DNA from: Sabethes cyaneus
Lineage: Eukaryota; Arthropoda; Insecta; Diptera; Culicidae
NCBI RefSeq assembly: GCF_943734655.1
Contig: NC_071354.1
Coordinates: 227,410,397-227,474,396 of the forward strand
Direction of reading: 5' to 3'
Length of the DNA stretch: 64,000 nt
Below the pieces are notes generated by a model, which saw nothing but the letters and a program-made list of their open reading frames with translations, was not told the DNA's origin and did no database searches. Below, in pieces: positions 1-11,939 of the stretch. Made by a program: the position numbers and the translations under genes. Within the stretch, counting starts at the first letter, position 1; each line of letters opens with the position of its first letter.

Positions 1-1085
1 TGAGCTGATGCATGATTAAGCTGATTTTAAGCCTTGTTGGGAAAGTGAAGGTTTTACATCTGAGAAAATACTTTTTGAGCTTTAGAAAGACCTAACGGTT
101 AAGAGCTGACAAGTATCTCGAGTCAGTATCGTCTCCAGTTACAGTTGTCACTGGCAAGTCCCCATTACTTTCCTTTGACCGATCGCTAACTATAAAAGTA
201 AATTTGCTCTTCAAAAAATCACTTCTAAAATGCATTTTTTACGGTTATTTTGTGAGCTACTTCTTCAACATAACCGTATGCAAAATGCGCCATGACGATG
301 CTACTTGAAATTTTATTGAATTTGATAACTGAACGTTCAGTACTCTGTACGTGATATGCGTGACGAGAATATTAACAAGCATCCTTCCGGCAAGTATCCT
401 TCGGTAGAATACCGTTTGTTTCTGATGGCACTAAAAACAGGAGAAATATTTTGGTGAAAAGTTAAAAACAGCCTGAAATGGAGCATAAACAAATTCAACC
501 TCGAAATGGAGCACACAGCACGGTAAAGCGCTTAATAGTAGGTACACGCGTGCCTCACCGCCGAATGGCACACGTGTTAGGCCGGAAATCGATTTTTATA
601 TTGTTTGCACCCCAAAATCGACCCGCCGACAGCCACACTGCAGCCCACTCTAACTTTGGCAGACCAGATTAAGCCGTAAAGAAGATTGACGAGTTTGCCA
701 AGTACCTACCAACCAACAAGCGGCAGCAAGTGCTAATCTGGTCGCTATCATCGCGTAAAATTGGCAAAACTCGGCTCGGCTACAATATACCTAACCTAGC
801 AAACAAACACACAAATCGTGCGGCTGACGATGACACAACAAACACAGAAAAATACGGGATAATGCCGTCTCGCGCCAGGATGATAGTCGTTAATCCCGAC
901 CGGTTTTCGGATGTCAACTTAGTACCAGCTCATCAATCAAATCACCTAGCTCGAAATGGCTTCCGTTCCGGGCGCCTCCGGGCGCGGTGGTGATAAGTCG
1001 AACGTTTTATGTAGAAAATGGCAGGTTCAACAAGCTATTCAACAAGTTAATGCGAATCTCGCTGAGATTCTGAGATGCAACTTAC
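1..1085. other. Epac intron sequence, no gene recognised
   Basis: This is the intron that follows the last Epac exon visible in the window. Open frames on the plus strand (478-993) match no family I know, and the reverse strand shows no continuation of the RasGEF domain. The next Epac exon must therefore lie left of base 1. Confidence 0.5.
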
Positions 1086-1256
1086 CGATAGGCTCTGTGA
1101 TTCCGGCTGGGATCGATCAGTGACTCGTACTCGGTAAACAATTTTCGGAACTTTGATGGAAGCTTGTCCCACGTACCGGACAGTCTAGACACAGCCATAT
1201 TGGACAATCCCATCACGATTGCGAAGAATGCGTTCAGGTTCTGGTAATCCTTGCAG
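1086..1256 (-). CDS. Epac: Epac exon: RasGEF (CDC25-homology) domain, middle part
   Basis: This exon encodes the core of the Rap-activating CDC25-homology domain. It reads CKDYQNLNAFFAIVMGLSN, then the segment TWDKLPSKFRKLF, and ends PSRNHRAYR. These blocks are characteristic of RAPGEF4/Epac2-type exchange factors, which load GTP onto Rap1/2 when cAMP is bound. The acceptor is TTGCAG (exon starts at 1256) and the donor GTAAGT (exon ends at 1086). The exon is 171 bp, entered with one base of a split codon (TT|C) and left with two bases (CG|). The remaining GEF blocks, including the FMPLL..D..F.HEGN segment known from the family, are not in the window. Assignment to Epac rather than the related RAPGEF5 rests on closer wording across all seven exons. 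Confidence 0.93.
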
Positions 1257-1344
1257 CTGCAAGCGGTCGCACGGTGTGACGGAGAGAGAAAATTAATAGT
1301 TAGTCGTTTGGTGACTACGTGTCGGAGGGAAAAGCACAACTTAC

Positions 1345-1478
1345 AATGCAGCAAGTTTGATGAATTTCTTCACCAGCGACATCCGTTTCGTCATATTGGA
1401 CGTTGACACGATCTCCGTCACGACCCAGTACTGGATTTCGTTGAAGCGCCTTATGAATACGTCTAAGTTTGAAGTAAT
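1345..1478 (-). CDS. Epac: Epac exon: start of RasGEF domain
   Basis: The exon reads ITSNLDVFIRRFNEIQYWV, then VTEI and a KKFIKLAA stretch, which is the first structurally conserved region of the RasGEF domain. The acceptor is CTTTGTCTTCCAG (exon starts at 1478) and the donor GTAAGT (exon ends at 1345). At 134 bp it begins in phase 0, matching the AAG end of the exon at 34754. It ends with two bases that join the exon at 1256. An 88-bp intron separates the two. Vertebrate Epacs have His after KIAA; here the split codon gives Phe. Confidence 0.92.
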
Positions 1479-3117
1479 CTGGAAGACAAAGGAAAGCGAA
1501 TGGTTGAGCTTGCTTGATGTAGTTAATTTAAACTTTTGAGTATAATCCCATTAGAAGAAGAAGAAGAAGACGAAGTGAAAGTGTAATCGAATCATGCTGC
1601 ACGCGGATCTCCCTAGGAAGGGATTTAATTGAGCTGAGATAGCGCTGTCAGCTATTGAGCGTCATAATAAAAGCCAACTTGAAGTGGAATTTTGTTATTA
1701 AATTTAAGACTGTTTACTGCACAGACCTGCGGGTGCAGGTCTGACTATTTTATGAACAATTTAAACACACAATTAGAAACATTCGATTTTAAACGTTGTA
1801 TTTAAAGTAGATTTAGACACATTCTAAATTTGTAGAAACATTTGTCTGTTTAATGGTTTGTCAGTGCTGAACGAGAAAATTTCCAGCCCGAAATAATTCT
1901 CAATCTGACTTGATGTGAGAGTTAGCTCACAGACGGCACTAACCACAGATTCACAAAAATCACGTAATTTTTTATAGAATTTCGCCTGTTTGATAAACCT
2001 GTTACTTTTTCTATGATACTTGAGGAAGGTACGTGCAAGTAAAGGCCTCATGAGTTCAGGTTTTTTTGGTTCTGCCAAAGCTGTTATAAAATCAAACAGA
2101 AATATTTTTTTGTTTTACTTGTCTTTGACTCTGTCGCGGTCCAAGGTAAATCATTTTTTTCTAAAGCTGGAGGACCGTTCGGTGAGGAAAAATAGTAAAC
2201 TGGAAGATATTGCGAAACTTCGATGTGCGGCCAAAATATATTGTGTAGTTCAATTACTGAATGGGAGTTTCATAATATCATCCAGTCTACCATTTTTCCT
2301 CACCAAACGTCCCTCCACCTTTAGAAGAAATGATTTAGGGTACGGGAGGGTATTTCCAGCACGCTGCTAAATTCGGCATACATTACCTTTTTTTTGCTAC
2401 GCTTTCCCAAATAAAAACTTTGCCGCTATATAACAATACTGAAACGAATGTAGCACTCATATGCTTTAATATGTTATAACTATTTTCATAAAAATGTAAG
2501 TAATTTGCTAAATTTTATTCAATAAACATCAAAACCATTGTCTTTCCATTGGCACGTAATCAGGCTGAAAAAGCCAGCAGCAATCGCTTACGCGTATCCG
2601 CTCTTGATGATGGTTTGGAAAACACACAGACACAATTATGATCACGTTTACTTATTCTAGCAACTAAACAGCTGTGAATATGATGTCACAAAACAATTCT
2701 ACTTTTTTTCATCACGGAAGAACACAAAAATTCCCTTCTGATATGAAAATATAAATCAATTTTCATTCACTAGCAATCTGCAGCATTTTGCTTTTAATTT
2801 CAGCATATGGTGCTTTATTTACACTACTACCAAGATGTGATGAAATTGCGCCTGAAACTCTTCTATCTTGTTGACATAGCTAGTATTTGAGTGACAACCA
2901 CTTGCTTCTGGTGCTAATGCATATGTACGATTCAATGATACACTAGCGCCAGCATCAAGCTGTTGTCACTGCAAAACTAGTTATCTTCAATGAGCCGGTA
3001 TCTAGGCAATACCGACACGTTATCCATCGGTCTCTCTTTTGATCTGTTTTTGAAAAGCGTCTAATCCCTGTGCAGGCTATTTCGGCCGGTCGAATTTAAA
3101 AAACACAGGCACCACTA
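1479..3117. other. Epac intron (3' end of the 33-kb intron)
   Basis: Apart from the foldback element at 2148-2336 and a short GAA microsatellite near 1555-1570, I recognise nothing here. The sequence is AT-rich intron. Confidence 0.5.
2148..2336. mobile_element. Foldback MITE with ~65-bp inverted arms
   Basis: The ends are AAATCATT and AATGATTT. The left arm (ctggaggaccgttcggtgag, gaaaaatagtaaactgga) is repeated in reverse in the right arm (tccagtctaccatttttcct, caccaaacgtccctccac). There is no coding capacity. No clear target-site duplication is visible, so the superfamily is undetermined. Confidence 0.6.
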
Positions 3118-3320
3118 TGGAAAATGGATGACACCCCGTTAGGCATACGGACGCGAGGCATAGTACGCTAGGCATAATGGACATAAGGCATACGGATACA
3201 AGGCATATAGACGCGAGGCCGAATAGACACGAGGCCGAATAGACGCGAAGCCGAATAGACGCAAGACCGAATAGACACGAGGCCGAATGGATGGGAGGCC
3301 GAATGGACACGAGGCCGAAT
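3118..3320. repeat. 16-bp minisatellite (AGGCCGAATGGACGCG type), left block
   Basis: Units of about 16 bp occur in two variants. AGGCATACGGACGCG-like units fill the first part and AGGCCGAATGGACACG-like units the second. The array is split by the hAT-type element at 3321-5172 and resumes at 5173. The same two-variant order, inverted, occurs at 9571-9792, so this is a dispersed element rather than a local expansion. Open frames across it merely translate the repeat. Confidence 0.85.
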
Positions 3321-5172
3321 TAAGGCTGTCGGTATTGGGTTCTTTTGGTGAAAACCGGAATTTCGGTATTGGCGTGTAAAATACCGGTAATACCGGTAAA
3401 ATACCGGTATTGGTAGATTATTCGAAATCAATAGAAATGATGATGATTTTCAGTGAATGTCTTTATTTTCATACTTTAGCTTCAGTATTGGTGCATGGCA
3501 AAGAAGAATTTAAGCAGATATAATACGCTTAGCGATTTATTTCCCTTGCAAGAACGGATTTTGTTGCAACGCGTCCAACGATTGAAAAAACTTCCGCTTT
3601 CATCGAAGTCTGACGAACGGATCCAAGCACATCAGGAATTTCCCTTTGATTTCTTCGAGCTTATAGTAGGGAAACCTGCTTTTAACTTTTTCAAAAATTC
3701 AGGAATTGCAGCTTCCAGCATAATCAACGCCCCGGCCTCTTACAGTATCTTCATGAATTTTGTCTCCATCCCCAAACCGAAACACCTTTGTATCCTCTAC
3801 ATTATCGTTCACAAATACCTTCTCCTCTCTGTTATCAATCCGACTATTCCCAAATTCCTTGAGTATTTCGTTGTATTCAGATTTTGTTTCGTGTTACAAT
3901 TGGGTACAACTTGTGTGCTTCAAAACTTCTCAAACCAACCATCTTCTTTGCTTTCTAGCCGTAGAATTGCGATCTTATCCAGACAAGAAATGCTTCCTTT
4001 AATTTATTCTATACATAATACATACATAATACAACATAACTTGGTGGAGTTTTGAAAAATCAATGCATTCTATGCTACTATTCTCGAGCTTCTTCTTCTT
4101 AGTAGATCTTCCGAATATACGAGTAAACAAATAAATTGTTGTCAAATTAAGTGGAAGTCCTTTCCCGTAAAGCTTCAAAAATCTCTGTTATCAATCCGAC
4201 TATTCGCAAATAGAGGATTGGAGTTTGATCAATATATCACTCGAAAGAATTGAAAAATGTTCCAAATTCATTCCTGCTCAAAAAACGCAAAGATCGCCAT
4301 TTCTGACCAGGGTCCGGCATTGTCGAAACAAATAAATAACGATTCTCTTATCTTTGCTTCATACATGGATGAAGCGACTTGTTTCATTTGTTGAACAGAA
4401 TATTTCAAGTGAGCTCCAGCTGAAGTTAGTGGCTATTTGAAATGAAGACGACTGACAGTTAGGCCCGATTTGTCGATATTGACTAGGATAATTACAATAT
4501 GCGTTAAGTTGTAGGAAATGTTACTCAAATTCAATTTATTTGCATTCAAAGTTGTTGGCCTTCTACTGAATATTTGATAGAAAAATAAAAATGAAAGTTT
4601 TAAACCGGTCATCATGATGAAGTGAAAACCGTTGTATTAACGCTGATTGAAACCAGTTTTGAAACGAAGTGGCACTGCATCAGTTGAAACTTAAGTTACA
4701 TTAATTCATTGAGTGATGATTCACTATTGTAAGTGACGTTGCTAAGACCTGATCTTGTTTCCCAAAGTCGTTGTTTGAGAGTTTCGAAAAATTTGGTGGC
4801 TTTTAAATATCAAGATGTTTAAGAATAAATTGAAACGCGACGTCTGGATTATACAATGAAACATTTTTACAGCAAAGATGCTGTACTGTGCTTTAAACGG
4901 GTTCAAGAGCTATAATTATTTGGCACACAGCTTCACCCGCTTAATTGCTAGCATGCTCATCAAAATTAATACCAAGTTGTTTTTCTATAAGTTTTACAAT
5001 CTTCAATCAAACTTAGTTTGAATTCTTCGAAAATGGAGATTAAAAAACTAGGATATTAAAAAATACCGGAAATACCGGTTTTTTGCCTTTCCAAAACCAA
5101 TATTTCGGTATCCAAAAATTGGTCGGTATTACCGGTTTCGGTACTACCGGTACTACCGGTTAGACAGCCCTA
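3321..5172. mobile_element. Non-autonomous hAT-type transposon with ACCGGTA subterminal repeats
   Basis: The element starts TAAGGCTGTCGGTATTGG and ends CCGGTTAGACAGCCCTA, giving terminal inverted repeats of the form TARGGCTGTC. Both ends carry clustered ACCGGTA/TACCGGT motifs (3350-3420 and 5060-5160), like the multiple transposase-binding sites near hAT termini. It is flanked by GGCCGAAT on both sides (3313-3320 and 5173-5180), the 8-bp duplication typical of hAT. That octamer is also part of the host minisatellite unit, so the duplication alone is not proof. The longest open frame (3495-4055) has no recognisable transposase blocks. A related copy is at 47913-49067. Confidence 0.75.
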
Positions 5173-5252
5173 GGCCGAATGCACACGAGGCCGAATGGAC
5201 GCGAGGCCGAATGGACACGAGGCCGAATGCATGCTAGGCAGAACAGATACGA
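5173..5252. repeat. 16-bp minisatellite, right block
   Basis: Continuation of the AGGCCGAATGGACACG array interrupted at 3321. It decays into gcatgctaggcagaacag near 5235-5250. Confidence 0.8.
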
Positions 5253-8080
5253 TGGCCTAAAGATGTGCAGAGCAAAAGTAAATCATATAGCATACGACGT
5301 GCCAGGCGGTTAATCCAAAATTGATACAATTACCGATTGGTTCAATGTAGCTTAGCTTAGCTTAGACTGATTGCACATATCAATGGTTGCACTCAGTGAT
5401 TGACCAGAACCAGTGAAATTGCACAATGAATCAAATGAATGTGGTTGGGATTTACCGATCATTCTCATTGTGCAAAATTCAGTGATTCGACATAGTAATG
5501 ATCAATAACTGCGCCGGCCACGTCCTTGCAATCAGGTGGGAACGGGGAAGGAATGTTAGTGTAATCTTTGCTGTTCTAGGGACCGTGTTAACCTCTGCAT
5601 CCCTACAAAGATTACAGGAAGGAGTTTTGCTAGTAAGGTTGGGTTTGTTGGATCAGGATTCACCTTGATAAGTGATGCGATCGTTGCTTTTTTGTTTTTT
5701 TATAAAATGTAGAATTTTAGGTATGTTTTTCGTCTATTCATTATTCAATCGATCGTATTTAATTTTTTCATTTATTATAGTTTTGAGAATATATTTGTTC
5801 CAATGAAAAAGTTGAATGAGTACTCACACTATTACTAAGTCTAAGCAGAGAGTTATATATTAGGTAAAAATATTTATAGCAATTTAAACTCCAGACAGCC
5901 GGCTGTAGGGAGTGTTGCTAAATCGTGCATAACCGCGACAATGTCTCATCCCTGGTGTTTCATAGTATAGTACGAATAGTACGTTTAAACATAAATACTA
6001 CTAACCGAAAGATGGTAGTGGGGTAAAATAAGTCAATATTTCGCTTCATTCATAACTCTCGGTAACATGGATGAAACTGGCTACTTATTACAATTTTAAA
6101 CTAGTAGTTATTATTATCTTTATCACGCGATATAAGAAATATATTGAAGGAAATTATATGCTTCTAATAGTTGATGCGGTGTGGCGGCAAAAACCGCTAA
6201 CGAAGTCTACAGATTAAAGTGAAAGCCTGATACCTAAGTGTACTCAGAACCGCACGACCACTCTGTACGTGTCGAAAAAGTTACCTATCGCGTCCCCAAA
6301 CAGGCAAAATTCCATATATCTAGAGCTCTGAACAACATAAAAAACGAAACAACAGACAATACATAGTTTTCAGTTGACTGAGAAAATGTCAAATTATCCA
6401 AATTTGCTTAAAACACATTTGCACTAAACCTACCCTAAGCTGGTAGGCAGCCATGCTCTCGATGCCAACATGTCAGCGTTAGCGTAAACGAGAAATCATA
6501 TATTCACCACTCCTCACGCAAGTCAGCTCTTCAGCTGTCAGTGGGGCCCACGACTCCTGAGCCCGCCCGATGTTAGCTCTCGTCAACGCAAAGCAAATGA
6601 GATAAAGGTGCCAGTTAGCTGATTTAAAGCCAAGCTAATGTCCAAAGGCGAAAAAAAACGCATCCTTACCCACCGCACCTTCAATTAATTACAAGTCCAA
6701 ACCAAGGGTTAAACACTTTTATGAAATCTGCACAATGCCGATTTACCGTCCCGCAATATAAGGCTCGACCTGGATGCACAGTGAGCTCATGTAACTGCAT
6801 TTACGAAACAAAAATAAGTCAATGGTGTTCAACGACATGCGCACGCGGATAGCAAACATGACGAATAAAATCAAAAATGACAATATCCTCCCACGCTTCA
6901 CACCATATCTGCTTCGCCAAAAAAACGTGACACTAAATAAGAGAAAGAGAGGTATTTTCCAGTTGCAAGTGCAAATATGAGAAAGAGAGAGAGAGGTAAC
7001 TAGTTCTAATAAGAATCTGTCTGTAGGATAAACGGTAATGGATCGGTGCGGTGCAGCACTTGCTTCGCGAGGGGCCTGCAGATGTATTGATATCGGAAAG
7101 CTTGTAATTAGTATGATTTCAATAACTTTTATCACTAAGAAAGAATTTAATTTTTGCATTTAAGTTAGTATGTTTAAAATAATTATATGAAATATGAAAA
7201 TGGATACATGTTTGAGTGTTTAACTTGATGCATTTAGTGTTGAATTAATTTGTAACCCTGTATGAAATAATACTAATACTTATCCCTCGTTGCTTTGCTT
7301 CTTTCGTTCACTGAAACAAGAATCATGGTAATTGTTACCATATTAGAGGGTAAAATTAAGAGGACACATCAGTGAATTTTTGCAGAAAAGATTTCTGTTT
7401 AGCTTAAGCAGTGTTCTGGTCAAAATTACTATGCGTTACTTTCGGCGTTACCCCGATACATAACAAAAATATCAGAATCGTAGTCAAAATTACTAGACAT
7501 GACCATGAAAGGTGGTAAAATTATCTGAGAACATATTACTTGTACAAAAATCATGGTAAATTTGAATAGCTTTTTCATGGTACTTACAAAAAGCATGCGT
7601 TTTCTGCAAAATTGTGCGAGATACCATGGTTTTTGTTTCAGAGTTAACATGTCAACTCGTTGACTCGATGACCGGCAAACATAAACCAAAAACAATATTA
7701 CAATTAAATAGGAGTATATGGCATTCTTCATTCTCTACGATGAAATTGATCACTATTCTTCATTTGGCTCACTAGCAATCACTTCCACTCGCGTTGCAAC
7801 ACGCCGAAAAACTATCTAGAACATACGCGGTAACAAAACCTAACTGTTCGCCATGCAGTGTTTCCAGGCACTGCAATTACCGATTGGTTCAATGTAATAC
7901 ACTAACCATTTGTTTACAAAAACAAAAAACAAAATGTTTTCTTTGATAAAACACAGTGTCACTTAAAACACTGAAAACAATCAGTGGTGCCATTTTCCAT
8001 TTTCGATTTTTTTGTGTTTAGCGCTGTTGGGTATTAATGTTCTAATATCCAAATTTTATTTTTTTTATTAAGTAAGAAGT
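5253..8080. other. Intron sequence without recognised gene
   Basis: There are no coding exons. A short fragment, CAATTACCGATTGGTTCAAT, occurs near 5328 and again near 7866, so at least one small dispersed repeat is present. The minus-strand frames at 6743-7159 and 7429-7731 lack family motifs and look fortuitous. Confidence 0.45.
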
Positions 8081-8092
8081 AACCCTCCGCAA

Positions 8093-9238
8093 CAATTCCA
8101 TGCCATTAGCCCAAAGCCCACTAGCCCGAAAGCAACTAGCCCGAATAACAAGTCCGAATGTAAGTAACATAAGGGACTTCGTAACCGCAAGGTTGCAGAA
8201 TCTACTTGATGAGCGAATCTTAGAAGAAGCAAAACCATTTTACTTAAGGATGGGATTATTCTCAGGTCAGTCATTACCGATCCTTCGTGCTGAATTTTAT
8301 ATTATCCCAATGATGGCTTCGTATAGAGTTAATATACAAGTAAGAGGAGCTATTGAGAATGCACCAACCAAGGATCATAACCTCATGCGGCATCGCCAGA
8401 GTTATACAATTGCGCATTTAGATGTAATAATTTTATCGAATACCAATTCTAAACAGAAATGATTCCTTTGAAAGTATCAAATATTCGCAGCCCGACTACG
8501 CCCTCTAGGACAACTTATTATCTATAATGTCGCAGTAAGAATTTTATCGTATACTTATATCGTCATTAAGTCAAAAATTTACTTTTTTTATAAAAATATA
8601 TCTGATTTCATGAATGTTACTATTAGGAACGCAATCATTAACTTTCAGCTGATGACTGTGAAGTCTGTTGTATAAAAACGGTTAAGGTTAAGTTTTGAAA
8701 CGGAGTGTAGCACCCAGGCTTGCTTTCGGTGTAAACTTTATTTGAAAACTAGGCCCGCTTTAACCTAATTTATAAATGCTCAATCAAAAGATCATCGCTT
8801 ATTCAGTTTAATAGTCGCAAAAAGTGGCTTCGATGCTTTAAATTTCCCAAAAGTTAAATCGATGCGAGGACTAGGGAAAACTAACTAGAGGTCAGTAGAC
8901 CTAGGAAAACGAATAGACCTAGACAGTGACCGGCGCTTCCGACGGCGGGTCACCGGCGAACACTCGCCGTTGCCTCCGACCGGCTCGCCCTGAATCATCT
9001 AGGAAGCGTGCGACACTAACATGGTAAAAAAGTTTCATATCTTATGACAAGCATAACTTATAACACGGTTAACCGAGCTTACTTTTGTCACTTCAATTCA
9101 ATTGAATTAGCGAATACGCCTCAAATGTTTTTATCTATTGGAAAAATTGTCATACACTCGGATTAGTGTTACATTTGGGCTACTGTCACATTTAGGCAAG
9201 TGCCCTTCGGCCATGTGGTTTTCGGGCTAGTGTGATAA
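8093..9238. mobile_element. Element with inverted AGCCCGAA terminal arrays, copy 1
   Basis: The left end (8105-8160) carries repeated TAGCCC/AGCCCGAA units, and the right end (9170-9236) carries the same units inverted (TTCGGGCTAGTGTGATA). A 12-bp direct repeat, AACCCTCCGCAA, flanks it (8081-8092 and 9239-9250), consistent with a target-site duplication, though 12 bp is unusual for DNA transposons. The interior (about 8700-9010) is shared, inverted, with 60890-61105. A SINE-like segment lies inside near the left end. I see no transposase. Confidence 0.6.
8163..8400 (+). mobile_element. Degenerate tRNA-derived SINE
   Basis: The segment aaccgcaaggttgcagaatc, followed by cttgatgagcgaatctta, is a decayed copy of the tRNA-like head seen intact at 16960-16870 (reverse) and 40440. 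The body (ggatgggattattctcaggt...ccttcgtgctgaatt) also matches. The B box is largely deleted. Confidence 0.55.
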
Positions 9239-9404
9239 AACCCTCCGCAATACCCCCGTTACCAAAAAAATCACAGAAAATGAAATTCGCGTTAGGCCAA
9301 GATTTGAATTGGATCTATCACGCTGTATAAATCTTCGAAATGAAATGCAAAGCCAGGTGACGCACCCAGTGCCAGCAGAACACAACTGTGTCTTTAGCTT
9401 GAAA

Positions 9405-9510
9405 AAAAAAAACAGAAATCGGCTTTGTCGTCGATGCGAGGACTAGGAAAAACTAACTAGGGTCAGTAGTTCTAGGAAAGCGAACCGGTTCGCCCTGAAT
9501 CATCTTAAAA
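9405..9510. repeat. Partial duplicate of the 8866-9010 segment
   Basis: The text cgatgcgaggactaggaaaa...actaactagggtcagtag...cgccctgaatcatctt repeats, with changes, the interior of the AGCCCGAA element just upstream. It is either a truncated second insertion or a local duplication. Confidence 0.6.
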
Positions 9511-9570
9511 GCGTTTGAAGCATCTGGCTAGTAAGCTGACTAGCCACGGTTCTCATTGTTGTGTAGGTGG

Positions 9571-9792
9571 TCTAATGTCTATTCGGCCTCGCGTCCATTC
9601 GGCCTCACGTCTATTCGACCTTTCGTCCATTCGGCCTCTCGTCCATTCGGCCTTGCGTCCATTCGGCCTTGCGTCCATTCGGCCTCACGTCCATTATGCC
9701 TATTGCTTCATATCCATTATGCCTGACGTCTGTATGCCTAGCGTACTATGCCTTGCGTCCGTATGCCTAACGTATGTATGCCTCGTGTCCTG
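9571..9792. repeat. 16-bp minisatellite, inverted copy
   Basis: Units GTCCATTCGGCCTCGC are followed by units of the GTCTGTATGCCTAGC type. This is the reverse complement of the 3118-3320 array, with the same order of the two variants when read on the other strand. That shared higher-order layout indicates a common mobile or duplicated origin. Confidence 0.8.
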
Positions 9793-10418
9793 TCCCCGGA
9801 AAATGAGCCCAATTTAGCCGCAGCGACCTCATCATTTCTCGCGACTGTAACTCAAATCCAGTAGCGTTTCATTAAGACCAAAATACACGCCGATATTCAG
9901 TAAATATTATTCTATCAACTGGTATAAAAATCTTGTCTCGAATGAATATAGTGTCAACGCAAATCTGCGATCAAAATTGGTAACAGAGTCTTTTTTGTTT
10001 ATATTTTTCTTTGGGAAGGTTTTCGCATGGAAGTGAATAACAACAATATAAGCAGAACGCGTGTGCATTCGTATGCGTTCGTGTGTTTTCGTAGAAAAAA
10101 GTGACTTGCTACCGACAGGTTCGCTGTAGAAAGTAGCATGTACGTGTTTGGATTTCTACTTCCACTTCTGTTCTGTGCTTTTGCTTTAAAATTTTATATA
10201 TTGAAAAAGCTTCGATTTTCACTCTTCTTGAAGATATGGTAGCTCTGAAAAGGACCGCTTGATTTGAATGAACAGTTGAAGCATTCATGTTTCGGGTTAA
10301 CTAATGGCATACGAATCGGAAGATATGTCTCTCTGTTCAATGGATTGTATTTGCAGGCAATAGATATTTTTTTAATCAAATCAGTTTATGACACATATGA
10401 GATACTCCAATAGTCTTG

Positions 10419-10456
10419 ACTTTCGTTTTTGATCTTTTATCATCAAAAACGAAAGT
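10419..10456. repeat. Perfect 15-bp hairpin
   Basis: ACTTTCGTTTTTGAT and ATCAAAAACGAAAGT flank an 8-base loop. It sits at the left edge of the T-rich array and may be a tiny MITE or a palindromic array edge. No function can be assigned. Confidence 0.6.
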
Positions 10457-11400
10457 TTGTTTTTGCGTCTCTCAACTATTATTCTTAATCATTTGGTTTT
10501 TCCGTCTTTTTGTCTTCAATTTTTCATCCTTTTTGTAGTTTGTTCTCAGTCGGCTTTCGCTGGCGTTTTTGGCTGTCTTTTCAACGTCTGCTATAATCCT
10601 TTTCATTCTTTTTATCTGGCTTTCTGGCATCTTTAAATCGTTTTTTATCTCTTTCCAACAATTTGTTTTGTGGCGTTTTTGGTTCGATGGCGTCTTTCTG
10701 TTCTTTGTAACCATTTTTGATATTTCTTGTCGCTGTTTTGTCATTTTTTATCATCTATACATTGCTTTTTCTGCATCTATTTATAGTCTTTTCGTCATTT
10801 TTATTGTCTATTTTTGCATTTTTTTATAATTTTTCGCATTTTTTCAGCGTCTTTTCATCGTATTTTTTTGTCTGTCGTTTTTCTTCATCATCTTTTCATC
10901 TGCTTGTCAGACCTTTTTCGTCATCTTTCTGTCGTTTTTCCGCTGTCTTTTCGCCGCCCGTGGTCGCCTATTTGCTGTCTTTTCGTTGTTATTTGTCATC
11001 TTATCGTTGTCTTTTCGGCGCTTTTTCGAGGTCTTTTCGTTGGTCATGTTTTGTTGTTTTTCATGCGTATTGGTCGTCTTTTTATGATCTCTCTACCGTC
11101 TTTTCATGATCTTTTCTCATCTTTTCATCGCATTTTCGTCGTTCATGTTTTGTATGTTTTGTCACTTTTTCCGCGACTTCTTGCTGTTTAAGTTGTCGCT
11201 GTTACAGCGTCATCTCGCTGTTATTTTGTCTAATTTTCTTCGATTTTGTCACATTGGTGTCATTGTCTTTTGTCGTCGTTACGCCGTTCTTGTTGTTATC
11301 TTGTCGTCACTGTTTTGATCATTTTTTCGTGGTCGTTTTTTGCTTCTTCGTCGTCTTTCTGTCGTATATTTGTCATTTTTTCGTCGTCTTTTTTGCACGT
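10440..11400. repeat. Degenerate T-rich tandem array (TTTTCGTC-type)
   Basis: About 1 kb is built from loosely repeated TTTTCGTCNTC / TTTTTGTC / TTTTCATC motifs with a spacing near 9-12 bp. Overlapping open frames on both strands are composition artefacts, since they contain only Phe/Ser/Val/Leu (or Lys/Asn) repeats. Confidence 0.75.
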
Positions 11401-11939
11401 CACGTCACCTTTTTGACGTGCTGAACGCCGAGCGTCACAAGCTGAGCGAAACGTATCGTACTGTTCTAGAAGGAGTTTATCAAGAGCTGGTGAAAACCAG
11501 CGTATAAGTAGAGATATTATTAACAAATGTCGCCATTGCCCCGAAACTTCCAAACCGTTTTGCCACCAAGAGGGTAGCAGCGTTGTAGCGCCATAAATAC
11601 AAAATGCACAGTAATGCTTACTTCAGCAATATTGTAGATAATAACAAATTCCACAAACGCCCCATACATTACTTTTTCAAATTTTGTTTAGCTGAGATGC
11701 AGTAATCAAAAGAGCAAAATCGAAGCGAAAAGTGTATGCCAACCCTGACGACAGTATCCAATTAAGCCCGACCCGCTCCGTACTGCTATACGATTCTGTG
11801 TTGATTATTGTATGTATGTCAGCTATTATCATTATATACGACTAAAAATCACCTTAGTCGGACTTTATTAAGCTTTAGTTACGATTCCGAATTTGTTAAG
11901 AGTTATTTACGATAAATTTCGGCTATTTATGTACGATTT

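Noticed and set aside
1357..1539. Plus-strand 60-codon frame
   Set aside because: It is the antisense shadow of the Epac exon at 1345-1478.
3495..4055. 186-codon frame inside the first hAT-type element as a transposase
   Set aside because: No hAT dimerisation or catalytic blocks are recognisable on either strand.
10419..10456. Hairpin followed by T-rich sequence as a transcription terminator
   Set aside because: Intrinsic terminators are bacterial. Here it is one small palindrome at the edge of an insect repeat.
10472..11318. Multiple frames on both strands in the TTTTCGTC array
   Set aside because: The composition is only that of the repeat (Phe/Ser or Lys/Asn), and the frames overlap on both strands.
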